This document shows, in pieces, positions 42,101 to 44,733 of a stretch of DNA of 44,733 nt. The first letter of the stretch is position 1, and each line of letters begins with the position of its first letter. Origin of the DNA: Alphaproteobacteria bacterium (GTDB taxonomy: Bacteria; Pseudomonadota; Alphaproteobacteria; SP197); contig VGDP01000025.1 in assembly GCA_016869675.1 (NCBI GenBank), forward strand, positions 1 to 44,733, written 5' to 3'. The notes under the pieces were generated by a model. That model was not told the origin of the DNA and ran no database searches. It worked only from the letters and a program-made list of their open reading frames with translations. Made by a program: the position numbers and the translations under genes.

Positions 42101-43082
42101 CCCGCGTGGGTGTTGCCGGCCTCGGCCACTGGGGGCCCAATCTCGCGCGGAATTTCCACGCGCTGGGCGCGCTTGCCGCCGTGTGCGACGCGCGCAAGGA
42201 GGCACGCCAGACCGTGACGGCGCGGCTTTCGGGTGTTTCCCCCTTTGCGGATTTCGATGCCCTTCTGTCCGCGGGCATCGACGCGGTCGTCATCGCCACG
42301 CCGGCCGCCACCCATGGCGCGCTGGTCGCGCGGGCGCTCGCCGCCGGCAAGCATGTCTTCGTCGAGAAGCCGCTCTGCCTGGACTTGGCGGAGGCAAGGG
42401 CCCTGGGGGCCGACGCGGCGCGGCGCAACCTGACGCTCATGGTGGGCCATCTTCTTCTCTACCACCCGGCCTTCAACGCGCTGGAAGCACTCGTCGCCGG
42501 CGGTCGATTGGGACGCTTGCGCTACATCTATTCGAATCGGCTGAGTCTCGGAAAAATCCGGCGCGAGGAGAACGCCTTGTGGTCCTTCGCGCCGCACGAC
42601 GTCTCCATGATCCTGGCGCTCGCGGGCCTGGCACCCGTGCGCGCCATGACCAGCGGCGGCAGCTACCTTCAGCCCACGGTCGCCGACACGACGCTGTCCC
42701 ATCTGGACTTCGACGATGGGATGCGCGCGCACGTCTTCGTCTCCTGGCTCCATCCGTACAAGGACCATCGCCTCGTCGTGGTGGGAAGCGAGGGCATGGC
42801 CAGCTTTCATGACAGCGCCCAGGACCGGGACAAGCTGCTGTTCTACCCCCACGCCGTCGGTTGGAAGGACGAGCTGCCGACGGTCGAACGCGCCGCGGCC
42901 GAGCCCATCGCCTTCGACGGCGAAGAACCGCTCGCGCGCGAGTGCCGCCACTTCCTCGATTGCGTGGCGCGGCGCGCGCGCCCGCGCTCCGACGCGGCGG
43001 AAAGCCTTCGCGTGCTGGCGACGTTGGATGCCTGCCAGCGCTCGCTCGTTCAAGGTCACCCCGTCGCCGTGGAGGCCGCACC

Positions 43083-43086
<4 letters not shown>
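42097..43086 (+). CDS. wbpB: Gfo/Idh/MocA oxidoreductase, WbpB/WlbA-like
   Basis: A 329-residue NAD-dependent dehydrogenase with [13 protein letters not shown] at 8-20, [13 protein letters not shown], the [11 protein letters not shown] segment, [14 protein letters not shown], and [21 protein letters not shown] (catalytic-region His). These are typical of WbpB/WlbA, the UDP-GlcNAcA 3-dehydrogenase. The two genes after it are the expected acetyltransferase and aminotransferase partners, which makes this the most likely function. It overlaps its neighbours by ATGA and GTGA. Confidence 0.85.
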
Positions 43087-43654
<568 letters not shown>

Positions 43655-43658
<4 letters not shown>

Positions 43659-44733
43659 GCCCACCCATTCCCTTCATGGACCTGAAGGCGCAATACGCGC
43701 GCTTGAAACCCGAGATCGACGCGGCCATCGCGCGCGTCCTCGCCCACGGTCAGTTCATCCTGGGCCCCGAGGTCAAGGAGCTCGAGGCGAAAATCGCCGC
43801 CTACACGGGGGCGGCCCATTGCGTGGGCGTGGCGAACGGCACGGATGCGTTGACCATCGCGCTCATGGCCGAGGGCGTGGGCGCGGGCGATGCCGTGTTC
43901 GTGCCGGCCTTCACCTTCACGGCCACGGCGGAGGCCGTCCTTGTGCTGGGCGCCACGCCGGTGTTCTGCGACGTGGACGCGCGCACGTGCAATTTGGATC
44001 CCGTCGATCTGGCGCGGCGCGCGGACGCGGTCGCGGCCAAGGGTCGGCTTCGACCGCGCGCGGTCATTGCGGTCGATTTGTTCGGCTTGCCCGCGGACTA
44101 TGACGGCATCGGCGCGGTGGCGGCACGGCACGGGTTGTTCGTGCTGTCCGACGCCGCGCAGAGCTTCGGCGCGCGCGCGGGCAATCGGCGCGCGGGCGCC
44201 ATGGCGGCCGTGGCCTCCACAAGCTTCTTCCCCGCCAAACCGCTCGGCGGGTACGGCGATGGCGGCGCGCTCATGACCGACGACCCGGCGCGGGCTGAGC
44301 TTTACCGGTCCTTGCGCGCCCACGGCACGGGTGGGACCAAGTACGACATCGTGCGCGTGGGTTTCAACAGCCGGCTCGACACGCTGCAGGCGGCCATCCT
44401 CCTGGCCAAGCTGCCGGCACTCGACGGCGAGATCGCGGCCCGCGAGAGGCTGGCCCGGCGCTACGACGCGGCGCTAGCGGGTGCCGTCGAGACGCCGCCA
44501 CGCCCCGCGGGCGCGGTCAGTGCCTGGGCGCAGTACACGATCCAGTCGCCCGCGCGAGACCGCATCGCCCAGCACATGAAGGCGAAGGGCATCCCCACCG
44601 CCATCTACTACCCCAAGCCCATGCACCTTCAGCCCGCCTATGCCATGCACGGCGGCGGCGAAGGCTCCCTCCCCGTTTCCGAGGCGCTCAGCCGGCGCGT
44701 GCTGAGCCTGCCGTTCCACGCCGACATGGACGA
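43655..44733 (+). CDS. wbpE: WbpE/WlbC-like aminotransferase (cut by window end)
   Basis: The ATG at 43655 overlaps the wbpD stop; the frame is open to the window edge, giving ~359 residues without the final few. DegT-family hallmarks are [51 protein letters not shown], and the PLP Lys195 in [14 protein letters not shown], with [13 protein letters not shown] and [13 protein letters not shown]. This is the WbpE type that aminates the 3-keto product of WbpB. A UDP-GlcNAc 6-dehydrogenase (WbpA), needed for the pathway, is not in the window. Confidence 0.9.

Overview
The window is a dense, high-GC stretch of surface-glycan biosynthesis genes, all on the + strand. Apart from one short AT-rich gap it reads like one or two very long operons. 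GC-rich third codon positions, frequent GTG/TTG starts and the enzyme families suggest an alphaproteobacterium (possibly Rhodospirillales-like); this is inferred from style and not proven. I saw no rRNA, tRNA, CRISPR array, insertion sequence or phage gene.

Region 1 (1-10812) holds a truncated unknown gene, a cation/proton antiporter, a sulfate-activation pair (APS kinase and ATP sulfurylase, together making PAPS), a divergent pyruvate kinase, a CBS-domain sugar nucleotidyltransferase (PtmE-like), a sulfotransferase, a frameshifted FkbM-type methyltransferase, a capsule-type glycosyltransferase and a sulfatase-fold protein. The likely theme is a sulfated glycan.

Region 2 (10809-18003) is a sialic/legionaminic-acid-type nonulosonate module: NeuB, NeuD, NeuC, a Gfo/Idh oxidoreductase, NeuA and an SDR. 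Two uncharacterised genes sit inside it, and the first begins with a textbook BFD-type [2Fe-2S] motif. An ABC flippase/exporter (17997-19889) follows.

Region 3 (19886-27490) is a pseudaminic-acid module: PseB, PseC, an SpsF-type cytidylyltransferase, PseG and a second NeuB-family synthase (PseI role). A methyltransferase and a large putative glycosyltransferase are embedded in it.

Region 4 (27492-32932) is modification: a methyltransferase, an MBOAT O-acyltransferase with an SGNH-like partner, a hexapeptide acyltransferase, a DegT aminotransferase and a WbqC protein.

After a 101-bp AT-rich gap with a promoter-like sequence, Region 5 (33034-44733) holds a radical SAM/B12-type protein, a PIG-L deacetylase, another putative glycosyltransferase, an AAC(3)-type N-acetyltransferase, an asparagine-synthase-like protein without the Cys2 nucleophile, two polysaccharide-deacetylase-fold proteins, and a WbpB/WbpD/WbpE-like trio for a 2,3-diacetamido-2,3-dideoxy uronic acid. 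The last gene runs off the window.

Together the genes could make at least three unusual amino sugars, decorate them with sulfate, methyl and acyl groups, polymerise or transfer them, and export the product. The destination (capsule, O-antigen or flagellin) cannot be read from this window.
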